Assembly: GCF_029893825.1 (NCBI RefSeq)
Contig: NZ_JARXXV010000001.1
Location: forward strand, 1,426,001-1,490,000
Length of the DNA stretch: 64,000 nt
Direction of reading: 5' to 3'
Origin: Aurantimicrobium minutum
Lineage (GTDB): Bacteria > Actinomycetota > Actinomycetes > Actinomycetales > Microbacteriaceae
The stretch's first letter is position 1; the number at the start of each line of letters is the position of its first letter. Shown here piece by piece: positions 17,082 through 27,625 of the stretch. The position numbers and the translations under genes are program-made. The notes under the pieces were generated by a model that was given only the letters and a program-made list of their open reading frames with translations, made no database searches and had not been told where the DNA came from.

Positions 17082-18395
17082 ATGCGAGAAATTTCTCTCC
17101 GCACTCGTGCACTCGGTGGTCTCGCTCTCGCAGCTACCTCGGCACTCGTGCTCGCAGGTTGCGCTAGCGGATCAACCGACAGCGGCTCTGCAGAAACTGC
17201 TTACAAGGCAGCAGACTGTGCAGCTGACAGCACTAGCGACAACACCTTCAAGGTAGGAACCCTCCTGCCAATCACTGGTTCACTCGCCTTCCTCGGCCCA
17301 CCCGAAATCGCTGGTGTTGGTCTTGCAGTAGCAGACATCAACGCAGCTGGTGGCGTCAACGGTAAGGACGCCTGCCTCTACAGCACCGACTCCGGTGACT
17401 CTAGCGACATGTCTGTTTCTACCGCTTCGGCAGAAGACCTCATCAAGCAGAAGGTATCGGTTGTACTTGGTGCAGCTTCTTCCTCCGTATCTCTCAACGT
17501 TGTTGACTCGTTCACCGAGGCTGGCATCGTAGAGATTTCTCCTGCTAACACCTCTGCAGCTCTTTCCGGCTACAGCCCCTTCTACTTCCGCACTGCACCA
17601 CCAGACACCGTACAGGGCTCTGCTCTCGGTCAGCTGATCACCGGTGACGGAAACTCAAAGGTTGCTTTCCTCGTATTCAACGACTCCTACGGAACCGGTC
17701 TTCGTGACTCGACCGAGGCTTCAATCGTTGAAGCTGGTGGCTCCGTTGTTTACGGTGGCAAGGGTAAGGGCCAGGAGTTCCCTCCTGCTCAGACCACCTT
17801 CTCCTCCGAGGTAACTGCTGCTCTGGCTACTCAGCCTGACGCACTCGTAGTTATCGCATTCGACGAGACCAAGGCAATCATCCCCGAGCTCGTAGCTCAG
17901 GGTTGGGACATGGCTAACACCTACTTCACCGATGGAAACACCGGATCCTTCGAGAAGGACTTTGAAGCAGGTACCCTCGAAGGTGCTCAGGGAACCATCC
18001 CTGGTGCAGCTCCTTCGGACGAGCTGAAGGCACTCCTCGGCAAGTACTGGTCTGACGTTCAGGGCGAAGAGCTCACTGACTTCAGCTACGCTGCAGAGTC
18101 CTACGACGCAACCATGCTTGCAGCTCTTGCTGCAACCAAGGGCGGCGACAACACCCCTAAGACCATCCAGGCTAACCTGGCTGCTGTTTCGGGTGCTAAC
18201 GGTGGCGAAAAGTGCACCACCTACGCTGACTGTGTCAAGCTCATCAAGGATGGCAAGGACATCCAGTACCAGGGTCCTTCTTCGGTAGGTCCTTTCAACG
18301 CTAAGAATGACCCTTCATCGGCATTCATTGGTATCTACAAGTACAACAACAAGAACGTTCCAGTATGGGCGTCCGCTGTTGAGGGTAAGTCCTAA
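17082..18395 (+). CDS. branched-chain amino acid/amide-type ABC transporter substrate-binding lipoprotein (copy 1)
   Basis: A 437-residue secreted lipoprotein. The signal RTRALGGLALAATSALVLAGC gives a lipobox with the acceptor cysteine near residue 27. The mature part is a LivJ/Peripla_BP_6 protein: FKVGTLLPITGSLAFLG, GVGLAVADINAAGGVNG, VVLGAASSSVSLNVVD, ISPANTSAAL and FLVFNDSYGTGLRD. Two CT/AD-cysteine segments near the end (EKCTTYADCVKL) could form a disulfide. It delivers its ligand to a LivHMGF-type permease, most likely the one at 27.6-31.7 kb. The ligand is not determinable from sequence; amino acids, urea and amides are all used by this family. An AAGGAG sequence sits 7 nt before the ATG. 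By hand alignment it differs from copy 2 at about 58 of 437 positions. Confidence 0.92.
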   Translation: MREISLRTRALGGLALAATSALVLAGCASGSTDSGSAETAYKAADCAADSTSDNTFKVGTLLPITGSLAFLGPPEIAGVGLAVADINAAGGVNGKDACLYSTDSGDSSDMSVSTASAEDLIKQKVSVVLGAASSSVSLNVVDSFTEAGIVEISPANTSAALSGYSPFYFRTAPPDTVQGSALGQLITGDGNSKVAFLVFNDSYGTGLRDSTEASIVEAGGSVVYGGKGKGQEFPPAQTTFSSEVTAALATQPDALVVIAFDETKAIIPELVAQGWDMANTYFTDGNTGSFEKDFEAGTLEGAQGTIPGAAPSDELKALLGKYWSDVQGEELTDFSYAAESYDATMLAALAATKGGDNTPKTIQANLAAVSGANGGEKCTTYADCVKLIKDGKDIQYQGPSSVGPFNAKNDPSSAFIGIYKYNNKNVPVWASAVEGKS

Positions 18396-18411
18396 ACAGT
18401 AGTTGCACTGA

Positions 18412-18452
18412 AACAGCACCCCCCGGGCTTCGGCCCGGGGGGTGCTGTTATT
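18412..18452 (+). terminator. intrinsic terminator with perfect 17-bp stem and TTCG loop
   Basis: AACAGCACCCCCCGGGC (18412-18428), TTCG tetraloop, exact reverse complement at 18433-18449, then ATTTC. The very stable UUCG-capped stem probably also protects the 3' end of the abundant lipoprotein mRNA. Confidence 0.9.
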
Positions 18453-18468
18453 TCACCCTATGAAATAA
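18448..18468. repeat. TTATTTCA-CCCTA-TGAAATAA inverted repeat
   Basis: Perfect 8-bp arms with a 5-nt spacer directly after the terminator of copy 1 and about 157 bp before the ATG of copy 2. It may be an operator; it overlaps the terminator by two bases. Confidence 0.35.
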
Positions 18469-18624
18469 GTCTCTGTGTTACATGGCCCTGCATCCCTGTA
18501 ACTAAGCGGATGTTGCTCTTTTGGGCGCGAACTAAATCCTTTTCCAGAACGTATCAAATTCAGCATTGTTCTAGCTTGGGCATGGTTTATCACCTGTGAA
18601 CCATTCCATTTTCAAAGGAGCAAC

Positions 18625-19938
18625 ATGCGCGATCTTTCACTTCGCACGCGTGCACTCGGAGGAATTGCTCTAGCAGCAACGTCAGCACTCGTGCTGGCCG
18701 GCTGTGCGAGTGGATCTACCGACACCAATGCAGACGCAACAACCTATTCCGCAGCTAACTGTGCGGCAGATAGCACGAGCGAGAACACCTTCAAGGTAGG
18801 AACCCTCCTGCCCGTAACTGGTAACCTCGCCTTCCTCGGCCCAGCAGAAATCGCTGGTGCAGGTCTTGCAGTAGCAGACATCAATGCAGCAGGTGGCGTA
18901 AACGGCACCGACGCCTGCATTTACGGCACTGACTCAGGTGACTCCAGCGACATGTCTGTTTCGACAGCATCAGCTGAAGACCTGATCAAGCAGAAGGTTT
19001 CCTTCGTTCTTGGTGCGGCTTCTTCTTCCGTATCGCTCAACGTTGTTGACGCCATTACTGAAGCTGGAATTGTTCAGATTTCTCCTGCAAACACTGCAGC
19101 AGCCCTTTCTGGCTACAGCCCCTTCTACTTCCGTGTTGCACCACCAGACACCGTTCAGGGTGACGCACTCGGACAGCTCATCAGTGGTGACGGTAACGCC
19201 ACCACCGCATTCCTCGTATTCAACGACTCCTACGGAACCGGTCTTCGTGACTCGACCGAAAAGGCAATTGTTGAAGCAGGCGGATCTGTCGTTTACGGCG
19301 GTAAGGGCCAGGGCCAGGAGTTCCCTCCTTCCCAGACCACCTTCTCCTCTGAGGTAACCGCTGCTCTTGCTCAGAAGCCAGATGCACTTGTTGTTATCGC
19401 TTTCGACGAGACCAAGGCAATCATCCCTGAGCTCGTAGCTCAGGGTTGGGACATGTCACACACCTACTTCGTTGACGGCAACACCAGCTCCTTCGAGAAG
19501 GACTTTGAAGCCGGCACCCTCGAAGGTGCTCAGGGAACCATCCCTGGTGCAGCTCCTTCAGATGAACTGAAGAAGCGTTTTGGCAAGTACTGGTCTGATG
19601 TTCAGGGCGGCGAACTCTCTGACTTCATCTACGCAGCTGAGTCATACGACGCAACTACTCTTGCAGCTCTTGCAGCGACCAAGGGTGGCGCAACCACACC
19701 AGAGGCTATCCAGGCAAACCTGGCCGCTGTCTCCGGTGCTAACGGTGGCGAAAAGTGCACCACTTACGCTGACTGCGTGAAGCTGATCAAAGATGGCAAA
19801 GAAATCCACTACCAGGGCCCATCCTCGGTTGGACCTTTCAATGCTCTGAATGATCCTTCATCAGCATTTGTTGGTATTTACAAGTTCAACAACAAGAACG
19901 TGCCCCTGTGGTCGTCAGCTGTTGAGGGTAAGTCCTAA
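18625..19938 (+). CDS. branched-chain amino acid/amide-type ABC transporter substrate-binding lipoprotein (copy 2)
   Basis: Tandem paralogue of the preceding protein, 437 residues, alignable to it without a single gap and about 87% identical by my count. The lipobox LAGC, the LivJ-type motifs and the C-terminal EKCTTYADCVKL segment are all retained. Differences cluster in the flexible linker after the lipid anchor (residues about 33-48) and in residues near the ligand cleft such as IVEIS to IVQIS and YFTDG to YFVDG, so ligand preference could differ slightly. It has its own leader and an AAAGGAG site before ATG 18625, and ends in two hairpins. Independent promoters suggest differential expression of the two copies. 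Confidence 0.92.
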   Translation: MRDLSLRTRALGGIALAATSALVLAGCASGSTDTNADATTYSAANCAADSTSENTFKVGTLLPVTGNLAFLGPAEIAGAGLAVADINAAGGVNGTDACIYGTDSGDSSDMSVSTASAEDLIKQKVSFVLGAASSSVSLNVVDAITEAGIVQISPANTAAALSGYSPFYFRVAPPDTVQGDALGQLISGDGNATTAFLVFNDSYGTGLRDSTEKAIVEAGGSVVYGGKGQGQEFPPSQTTFSSEVTAALAQKPDALVVIAFDETKAIIPELVAQGWDMSHTYFVDGNTSSFEKDFEAGTLEGAQGTIPGAAPSDELKKRFGKYWSDVQGGELSDFIYAAESYDATTLAALAATKGGATTPEAIQANLAAVSGANGGEKCTTYADCVKLIKDGKEIHYQGPSSVGPFNALNDPSSAFVGIYKFNNKNVPLWSSAVEGKS

Positions 19939-19948
19939 CGAGTTCTAC

Positions 19949-19984
19949 CCTGTGGCGTGAACACGTCTCAGTTCACGCCACAGG
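19949..19984. terminator. 14-bp stem-loop after copy 2
   Basis: CCTGTGGCGTGAAC (19949-19962) and its exact reverse complement (19971-19984) around an 8-nt loop, starting 11 bp after the stop. No T-run follows, so it may be a 3'-end stabiliser, with the next hairpin doing the termination. Confidence 0.6.
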
Positions 19985-20017
19985 AACCTCGCTCGTGGTG
20001 ATTTGAGCGAATACACA

Positions 20018-20060
20018 AGATGCTCCGAGAAATTCTTCTCGGAGCATCTTTGTTGTTTTT
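20018..20060. terminator. bidirectional intrinsic terminator between copy 2 and guaA
   Basis: AGATGCTCCGAGAA (20018-20031), loop ATTC, TTCTCGGAGCATCT (20036-20049), followed by TTGTTGTTTTT. On the plus strand it ends the binding-protein transcript; the stem would also serve the convergent guaA operon. Confidence 0.85.
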
Positions 20061-20063
20061 GGG

Positions 20064-21629
20064 TTATTCCCACTCAATAGTTCCTGGTGGCTTGCTGGTG
20101 ACATCCAGAACGACGCGGTTCACGCCAGCAACCTCATTAGTAATGCGGTTTGAGATCTTGGCGAGCAGGTCATAGGGCAGACGTGTCCAGTCTGCAGTCA
20201 TGGCGTCTTCAGACGACACAGGGCGCAAGACAATGGGGTGGCCGTAGGTGCGACCATCACCCATGACGCCCACCGAGCGAACATCTGCCAGAAGAACAAC
20301 AGGGCACTGCCAGATCTCGTCATCCAGACCGGCTGCGGTGAGCTCGTGACGCACAATTGCGTCTGCTTCACGCAGGAGATCCAGACGTTCCTGAGTAATC
20401 TCACCTACGATGCGAATACCGAGACCCGGACCAGGGAAGGGCTGGCGTCCCACGATTTCGTGAGGAAGACCGAGTTCGCGTCCAATGGCTCGCACTTCGT
20501 CCTTGAACAGTGCACGCAGAGGCTCTACAAGCTCGAACTGCAGGTCTTCAGGAAGTCCACCCACGTTGTGGTGGCTCTTGATGTTGGCAGTTCCACTGCC
20601 ACCACCAGATTCCACCACGTCGGGGTAGAGGGTTCCTTGAACTAAGAACTTGATGGGTTCACCATCGGCAGCAGCTTCGGCCATGAGGTCACGTTCTGCC
20701 TGCTCGAAGGTGCGAATGAATTCGCGGCCAATAATCTTGCGCTTGGTTTCAGGGTCGCTCACGCCAGCGAGGGCGTTCAAGAACTGCTCGCGCACGTCCA
20801 CAGTCACCAAACGAATACCGGTTGCCTTGACGTAGTCTTCTTCAACCTGGCGGCGCTCGTCTTGGCGCAGGAGACCGTGGTCAACGAACACACAGACCAG
20901 CTGGTCGCCCACTGCCTTGTGAACTATGGCTGCAGCTACTGCAGAGTCAACTCCACCAGAAAGACCGCAGATAACGCGTCCTGTGCCAACCTGGGCGCGG
21001 ATGGCAGCGACCTGGGTCTCAATGACGTTCTCGCTGTTCCAGTCCGCTGGAAGCCCAGCACACTTGTGTAGGAAGTTCTCCAGTAGATCTTGACCACACT
21101 CAGAGTGCTTCACCTCAGGGTGCCACTGAACGCCGTAGAGACGGCGTTCGTCGTTGGCGAAGGCAGCAACAGGAGTTGCTTCCGTCGAGGCAACGACAGT
21201 AAAGCCGGCAGGGGCGGTGGCGACCTGGTCGCCATGGCTCATCCACACGGTCTGTGAGGTGGGCTGACCGCCCACGAGTGCGTGGTCTGCCTTGATGGCA
21301 ACATCGGTTGCACCGTATTCGCGGCCGCCGGTCTGCGCAACAGTTCCACCCAGAGCCTGAGCCATCACCTGGAAGCCGTAGCAAATACCAAAGACGGGAA
21401 TACCCAGTTCCAAGATGGCGGGGTCGAGAGAGGGTGAACCAGGTTCGTAGACGCTGGAAGGACCACCAGAGAGCACAATACCCACGGGGTTCTTCGCGGT
21501 TACCTCAGCAGCGGTAATGGAGTGAGGAACAATCTCGGAATACACACCGGCTTCGCGCACGCGACGTGCAATGAGCTGAGCGTATTGTGCGCCGAAGTCA
21601 ACGACGAGGACGGGCTGGGGCTGCGTCAC
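20064..21629 (-). CDS. guaA: GMP synthase (glutamine-hydrolysing)
   Basis: Converts XMP to GMP with glutamine and ATP. 521 residues from a GTG start at 21629. The glutamine amidotransferase domain contains the nucleophile cysteine in [11 protein letters not shown] (about residue 84) and the His-Glu pair in [10 protein letters not shown]. The ATP pyrophosphatase P-loop is [12 protein letters not shown] (about residue 222). The dimerisation domain ends with the standard KPPGTIEWE. The start overlaps the stop of the DUF3817 gene by 4 bp, so it is the last gene of a minus-strand run. Confidence 0.98.
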   Translation of the reverse strand: MTQPQPVLVVDFGAQYAQLIARRVREAGVYSEIVPHSITAAEVTAKNPVGIVLSGGPSSVYEPGSPSLDPAILELGIPVFGICYGFQVMAQALGGTVAQTGGREYGATDVAIKADHALVGGQPTSQTVWMSHGDQVATAPAGFTVVASTEATPVAAFANDERRLYGVQWHPEVKHSECGQDLLENFLHKCAGLPADWNSENVIETQVAAIRAQVGTGRVICGLSGGVDSAVAAAIVHKAVGDQLVCVFVDHGLLRQDERRQVEEDYVKATGIRLVTVDVREQFLNALAGVSDPETKRKIIGREFIRTFEQAERDLMAEAAADGEPIKFLVQGTLYPDVVESGGGSGTANIKSHHNVGGLPEDLQFELVEPLRALFKDEVRAIGRELGLPHEIVGRQPFPGPGLGIRIVGEITQERLDLLREADAIVRHELTAAGLDDEIWQCPVVLLADVRSVGVMGDGRTYGHPIVLRPVSSEDAMTADWTRLPYDLLAKISNRITNEVAGVNRVVLDVTSKPPGTIEWE

Positions 21630-22144
21630 GCGGCCTCTCCTTTTACTGGGGTGGTTGTGGTGTCCTGTGTTGCCAGGAATTCCACAACCTGCTTGGCATA
21701 GAAGTGTTCAACAACGAAAGAAAGTCCGGGCACGATTCCACCCAGGGCAATAATGAGGAGCTTGCCAAAGCTCCAACGCATCATGGACCAGATGCGGAAG
21801 CCAGAGAAGAGGTAGGCAACATAAAGCCAGCCGTGAATAATCAAGATGCCAATAGAGAGGTTGACGGCGGTCACCGTGTCCGAAGGAACCAGAGCAATGA
21901 AGCCGTGTGGACCAAAGGCTTCAATCTCAAAACCTGGCTCCAGGAACACAAAGTCTCCGGTGGCCGCATCAGTCATGCCGCCAGGCATGACTAGCGCCCA
22001 GTCTCGGGCGTCGATGCAGTACTTCAAGATCATCTCTGCCACCAGCAGCAGAAGGAATGTACCGGTCACATAAGACATGACCTTGTAGAACTTCAGGGCC
22101 CCCGGAATTCGTGGGATATCAACGGCGCGTGGGGCTAGTGGCAT
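21626..22144 (-). CDS. DUF3817 family membrane protein
   Basis: A 172-residue protein of unknown function with three to four membrane segments: about residues 24-42, 85-115 and 122-150. The DUF3817 pattern is visible as [27 protein letters not shown] near the N-terminus and [22 protein letters not shown] in the second half. An extra loop of about 45 residues between the first two segments is longer than in short family members. In actinobacteria this gene commonly sits beside guaA, here overlapping it by 4 bp, and SURF1 lies just upstream. Confidence 0.8.
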   Translation of the reverse strand: MPLAPRAVDIPRIPGALKFYKVMSYVTGTFLLLLVAEMILKYCIDARDWALVMPGGMTDAATGDFVFLEPGFEIEAFGPHGFIALVPSDTVTAVNLSIGILIIHGWLYVAYLFSGFRIWSMMRWSFGKLLIIALGGIVPGLSFVVEHFYAKQVVEFLATQDTTTTPVKGEAA

Positions 22145-22153
22145 GGCTCTAGT

Positions 22154-22912
22154 TTACTTTGCCTCGAGCTGTACTTTTTCTTCGAGTTCACGCTCGTAGG
22201 CGTCTTTGACCAGGCGCCACCAGATGTAGAACGCGAAGCCGGCGAAGACGATCCATTCGATGGCGTAGAAGATGTTGAGCCAGTTAATAGTGCCTTCGTT
22301 CATGGGTGGCACAGACTCAATGGCTTCAAGACCAGATGGTGCGTTATCTGCCACGAGGTAGCCCTCATAGACCGGGCCGGAGAAGTCTGGCCACAGGTTC
22401 ACCAGCGATGCCACCGACAGGGTGTTCTCCGCAAAGGGGCTCAGCTGCGCAGAGGGCACCATCGGTGCTTCGGTGGGCATGAAGCGTCCGGTCACGGTTG
22501 AAGGCTCAGCTACAGGCTCAGATGAGAGGGCGTCCTTCACAGCCACAGCATCTGCCTCGGTGGAACTCCAGCCCAATGCCACCGGCAAGGAAGCATCAGG
22601 GGTAATCATTCGCCCCACAACCCACCAACCGCTTTCACCGTGGTTCAGTCGGCCCTGAAGCAGGGTGTAAGCATCGGGTTGGAGGTAACCGGTGACTTCG
22701 GTCATGTGACCGCCGGCAATCTCGGAAACAGGAACACCAGGTTCTTGCAGCTCTTGCAGAGGAACAATCTGTTCAGAAACGGTGTCCACCGGCTGGGCAG
22801 CAAGAACAGCACGACCTAACTGCCACTGCCCCAACCAGGCAAAGACAGCAGCCAGAGCCATCACAAAGAGCAGGAAGGCAATCCAGCGAAGTTTCAGTGC
22901 AGTGCGCAGCAT
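22154..22912 (-). CDS. SURF1 family protein (cytochrome oxidase biogenesis)
   Basis: A 252-residue protein with the SURF1 layout: an N-terminal membrane helix (about residues 8-28, LRWIAFLLFVMALAAVFAWLGQWQL), an extracytoplasmic domain of about 170 residues, and a second helix (LNIFYAIEWIVFAGFAFYIWW). GQWQLGRA after helix 1 and NWLNIFYAIEW before helix 2 are family signatures. SURF1 proteins help insert haem a into cytochrome c oxidase. A charged tail ends the protein. The gene is 2 bp downstream of glpD on the minus strand. Confidence 0.9.
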   Translation of the reverse strand: MLRTALKLRWIAFLLFVMALAAVFAWLGQWQLGRAVLAAQPVDTVSEQIVPLQELQEPGVPVSEIAGGHMTEVTGYLQPDAYTLLQGRLNHGESGWWVVGRMITPDASLPVALGWSSTEADAVAVKDALSSEPVAEPSTVTGRFMPTEAPMVPSAQLSPFAENTLSVASLVNLWPDFSGPVYEGYLVADNAPSGLEAIESVPPMNEGTINWLNIFYAIEWIVFAGFAFYIWWRLVKDAYERELEEKVQLEAK

Positions 22913-22914
22913 GA

Positions 22915-24669
22915 CTAAACCGGCATCTCCGTAATGGAGGGAGCAGCGGTGCGAATCGCGTTGGCGGCCTCGTCCGTGGTTTGCTGCTCGGCAGCAAACT
23001 CTGCCTCAATACCGAGTCGGAAGTTCTTCACTTCCTTCTTCTCGGTCGCAGCACTCCAGCCCAGCAGTGAGCCCATGATCTTTCCCACCACAGCAGCAGC
23101 TTCTAAACCGCGGTCGCGGGTTTCAATGGTGAAACGTGTGCGACGAGAGAGCACATCTTCGATGTGCATGGCACCCTCGTGGGTGACCGCATAGGTGACT
23201 TCTGCCAGCAGGTAGTCAGGGTTGCCCGGCAGAGATTCAGCCTGGCTGGGATCCTCGGCGATGATGGCCAGCAGATCATCGGCCATCGAGCCATAACGGT
23301 TCAGCAGGTGCTCCACCACATGCTTGGGAAGCCCTGCACGTGCAGCTGTGCGCGTGCGACGGTTCCAGGCGGCCTTGTAACCAGAAGCACCCAACAGAGG
23401 AACAGAGGCGGTCACGCTGGCAGGGATTGAACCCTCGCCTGCGGTCGCATTGAGTTCTTCCACGGCGGCATCCACCGCGTCATGAGCCATGACGCGGTAG
23501 GTGGTCCACTTACCGCCTGCAACCAAGACCAAGCCAGGCTTGGGCTTGACCACCACGTGTTCACGGCTGAGCTTGGTCGTGGATTCGGAGTCCCCAGCAA
23601 GCAGGGGACGCAGTCCCACATACACACCCTCGATGTCGTCGTGGGTAATGGGGTCATCGAGCACGGCATTGACGTGATCGAGCACGTATTGAATATCTGT
23701 GGCAGTAGCAGAAGGGTGTGCCTTGTCGTAGTGCCAGTCAGTATCGGTGGTGCCAATGATCCAGTGGCGACCCCACGGAATCACAAAGAGCACAGACTTC
23801 TCGGTGCGCAGCAGCAGGCCCATCACCGACTTGAAGCGATCACGCGGAACCACAATGTGGATGCCTTTCGATGCCCGCACGCGCAGCGTGCCACCATCGT
23901 GGACGAGCTCCTGGGTAGTTCCGGTCCACACACCAGTGGAGTTGATGACCTGCTTGGCGCGGATGGGGAAGGTTTTCCCGGTTTCCACATCCTTCACCGT
24001 GACACCAACAACCTGACCCCGCTCCTGCAGGAAACCCACCACTTCGGTGCGGTTCGCCGCGTGGGCGCCGTTGGCGACCGCAGTGCGAACCAGGTTCACC
24101 ACGTAGCGGGCGTCATCAACACGGCCGTCGTAATAGCTCATGCCGCCGATGATGCCGGAGGAGCGCAGGCTGGGTGCTGCTAAAGCAATCTGGCGCTTGC
24201 TCAGGTGGCGATGGTGTCCGACGCCGGGGCGACGGCCACCGGCATAGGAAAAGATGTCATAGAGCAGCATGCCTGCACCCACATAGGCACGCTCCCAGAA
24301 GGGGTGCTCCACGGGGTAGAGGAAACGAATCGGCTTGACCAGGTGGGGAGCCAATTGCTGCAGTAGCAAGCCACGCTCGGTGAGCGCTTCCTGCACCAGG
24401 TGGAAGTCGAGTTGTTCGAGGTAGCGAATACCACCGTGTACCAGCTTGGAGGAGCGGCTCGACGTTCCCGCAGCCCAGTCCTGAGCTTCGACCACACCCA
24501 CGTTCAGTCCGCGGGTTGCCGCATCTAGAGCACAACCAGCACCGACAATGCCGCCACCAATTATGAGAATGTCGAGTTCTTCACTGGCCATCGCGGCAAG
24601 TGCTTCAGCACGGGATTGCGCGTTGAGCACACCTTCGGCGAAGGCCCGTGATGAAGAAGGAGAAGACAT
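22915..24669 (-). CDS. glpD: glycerol-3-phosphate dehydrogenase (FAD, quinone-linked)
   Basis: Oxidises glycerol-3-phosphate to dihydroxyacetone phosphate and feeds electrons to the quinone pool. 584 residues. The FAD-binding Rossmann motif DILIIGGGIVGAGCALDAA begins near residue 33. SSRSSKLVHGGIRYLE, the hallmark second FAD contact, and WIIGTTDTDW are intact. The C-terminal DAO_C domain spans about residues 420-540. Length is normal for actinobacterial GlpD. The start overlaps the guaB3 stop by one base (TAATG). The mixture of guanine-nucleotide and respiratory genes in one transcript is inferred from spacing only. Confidence 0.95.
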   Translation of the reverse strand: MSSPSSSRAFAEGVLNAQSRAEALAAMASEELDILIIGGGIVGAGCALDAATRGLNVGVVEAQDWAAGTSSRSSKLVHGGIRYLEQLDFHLVQEALTERGLLLQQLAPHLVKPIRFLYPVEHPFWERAYVGAGMLLYDIFSYAGGRRPGVGHHRHLSKRQIALAAPSLRSSGIIGGMSYYDGRVDDARYVVNLVRTAVANGAHAANRTEVVGFLQERGQVVGVTVKDVETGKTFPIRAKQVINSTGVWTGTTQELVHDGGTLRVRASKGIHIVVPRDRFKSVMGLLLRTEKSVLFVIPWGRHWIIGTTDTDWHYDKAHPSATATDIQYVLDHVNAVLDDPITHDDIEGVYVGLRPLLAGDSESTTKLSREHVVVKPKPGLVLVAGGKWTTYRVMAHDAVDAAVEELNATAGEGSIPASVTASVPLLGASGYKAAWNRRTRTAARAGLPKHVVEHLLNRYGSMADDLLAIIAEDPSQAESLPGNPDYLLAEVTYAVTHEGAMHIEDVLSRRTRFTIETRDRGLEAAAVVGKIMGSLLGWSAATEKKEVKNFRLGIEAEFAAEQQTTDEAANAIRTAAPSITEMPV

Positions 24670-25832
24670 TAGATCGTGGTGTTAGGCGTGGGCGCAGTTG
24701 CAGCAGAGCTGCCGGCTGCGCTGTAAGGGGCAACAACAACCTCAACACGTTGGAACTCTTTTAAGTCGGAGTAGCCAGTGGTTGCCATGGAGCGGCGCAG
24801 AGCACCGACAATGTTGGCGGTGCCATCTGCCACCTCGGCAGGGCCGTAGAGCAGCTGCTCCAGCGGAGCAACTTGACCCACCTGCACGCGGCTACCGCGA
24901 GGAAGCTCACCGTGGTGTGCCTCGTGGCCCCAGTGCCATCCACCACCAGGAGCATCGGTAGCACGGGCCAGTGCAGAACCAAGCATCACAGCGTCAGCAC
25001 CGCAGGCAATGGCCTTGACCACGTCACCAGAAGTACCCAGACCACCATCTGCAATGACGTGAACGTAGCGTCCACCAGATTCATCCATGTAGTCACGGCG
25101 TGCACCGGCAATGTCTGCAATTGCGGTAGCCATCGGTGCGTGAATACCCAGAGTTGCACGGGTTGTCGAAGCAGCACCGCCACCGAAGCCCACCAGCACA
25201 CCGGCTGCGCCGGTGCGCATCAGGTGCAAGGCTGCGGTGTAGGTGGCTGCGCCACCAACAATGACAGGAACATCGAGTTCATAGATGAACTTCTTGAGGT
25301 TCAGTGCCTCGGTCTCCTTCGAAACATGCTCGGCAGAAACGGTGGTGCCACGGATGACAAAGAGATCCACACCCGCGTTGACCACGGTTTGGTAGAACTC
25401 CTGGGTGCGCTGAGGAGACAGCGCAGCTGCCACGGTCACGCCCGAGGCACGAACCTCAGCCAGACGAGCAGTGATGAGCTCGGCCTTGATGGGCTCGGCA
25501 TAGATCTCCTGCATGCGCTTCGTTGCGGTAGCAGCAGGCAGTGAACGAATCTCAGAGAGGATGGGCACGGGGTTCTCGTAGCGCGTCCACAAACCCTCAA
25601 GGTTCAGAACACCCACACCACCGAGTTTGCCCATAGCAATAGCGGTCTCGGGGGAGACCACCGAGTCCATGGGTGCCGCCAAGATAGGAATCTCGAACTG
25701 GTATGCATCAATACCCCAGCTGACCGAGACATCCTGAGGGTCGCGGGTGCGACGGCTGGGGACAACAGCAATGTCGTCGAAGGCAAAGGCACGACGAGCA
25801 CGCTTGGAGCGGCCAATCTCAATTTCAGTCAC
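24669..25832 (-). CDS. guaB3: GuaB3 family IMP dehydrogenase-related protein
   Basis: A 387-residue protein of the IMPDH/GMP reductase barrel family, lacking CBS domains. It starts at GTG 25832 (TEIEIGRSKRARRAFAFDDI), the usual GuaB3 opening. Barrel landmarks include AAPMDSVVSPETA, the phosphate-binding VHVIADGGLGTSGDVVKAIACGA segment and GSRVQVG near the C-terminus. In the loop that in IMPDH carries the catalytic cysteine (GSICTTR), this protein reads GAASTTR, so residue 222 is serine. The biochemical role of GuaB3 varies between lineages: IMPDH-like and GMP-reductase-like activities have been described. It is paired with guaB, as usual in actinobacteria. Confidence 0.93.
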   Translation of the reverse strand: MTEIEIGRSKRARRAFAFDDIAVVPSRRTRDPQDVSVSWGIDAYQFEIPILAAPMDSVVSPETAIAMGKLGGVGVLNLEGLWTRYENPVPILSEIRSLPAATATKRMQEIYAEPIKAELITARLAEVRASGVTVAAALSPQRTQEFYQTVVNAGVDLFVIRGTTVSAEHVSKETEALNLKKFIYELDVPVIVGGAATYTAALHLMRTGAAGVLVGFGGGAASTTRATLGIHAPMATAIADIAGARRDYMDESGGRYVHVIADGGLGTSGDVVKAIACGADAVMLGSALARATDAPGGGWHWGHEAHHGELPRGSRVQVGQVAPLEQLLYGPAEVADGTANIVGALRRSMATTGYSDLKEFQRVEVVVAPYSAAGSSAATAPTPNTTI

Positions 25833-25852
25833 GGTGATTCCCCAGGTCTGTC

Positions 25853-27412
<1,560 letters not shown>

Positions 27413-27490
27413 TTACAGTAATGCAACTGTCATCAAGCTTAACGTGTTGGCGCTAGGTGTCATTCCCCTACTAAAGTCATCTCTGGTCCT

Positions 27491-27523
27491 TTATGTCGCG
27501 GTTGTTTAACAAGCACGACATAA
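27491..27523. promoter_or_regulatory. TTATGTCG-N17-CGACATAA inverted repeat before the Liv operon
   Basis: Perfect 8-bp arms with a 17-nt spacer, directly followed by TTGACA (27524-27529), a consensus -35 hexamer. A further CGACAT occurs at 27548-27553. Placement immediately before a -35 box suits an activator or repressor of the transporter operon, but no good -10 is obvious at standard distance. Confidence 0.4.
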
Positions 27524-27580
27524 TTGACACGTATCGTCTGTCAAAGTCGACATTCGATGTAAGTAAATGGAGGGGAACAC

Positions 27581-27625
27581 GTGACCACTAGTTCGGTTTC
27601 TCTCCCTATGGAGGTGCAGTGGTAA
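27581..27625 (+). CDS. 14-codon upstream reading frame overlapping the livH start
   Basis: GTG at 27581 is preceded by GGAGGGG at good spacing and opens a frame encoding MTTSSVSLPMEVQW, ending with TAA at 27623-27625. That stop overlaps the livH start codon (GTG at 27619). It may be a leader peptide giving translational coupling. Its ribosome-binding site is at least as strong as that of livH. It could also be fortuitous. Confidence 0.4.
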   Translation: MTTSSVSLPMEVQW

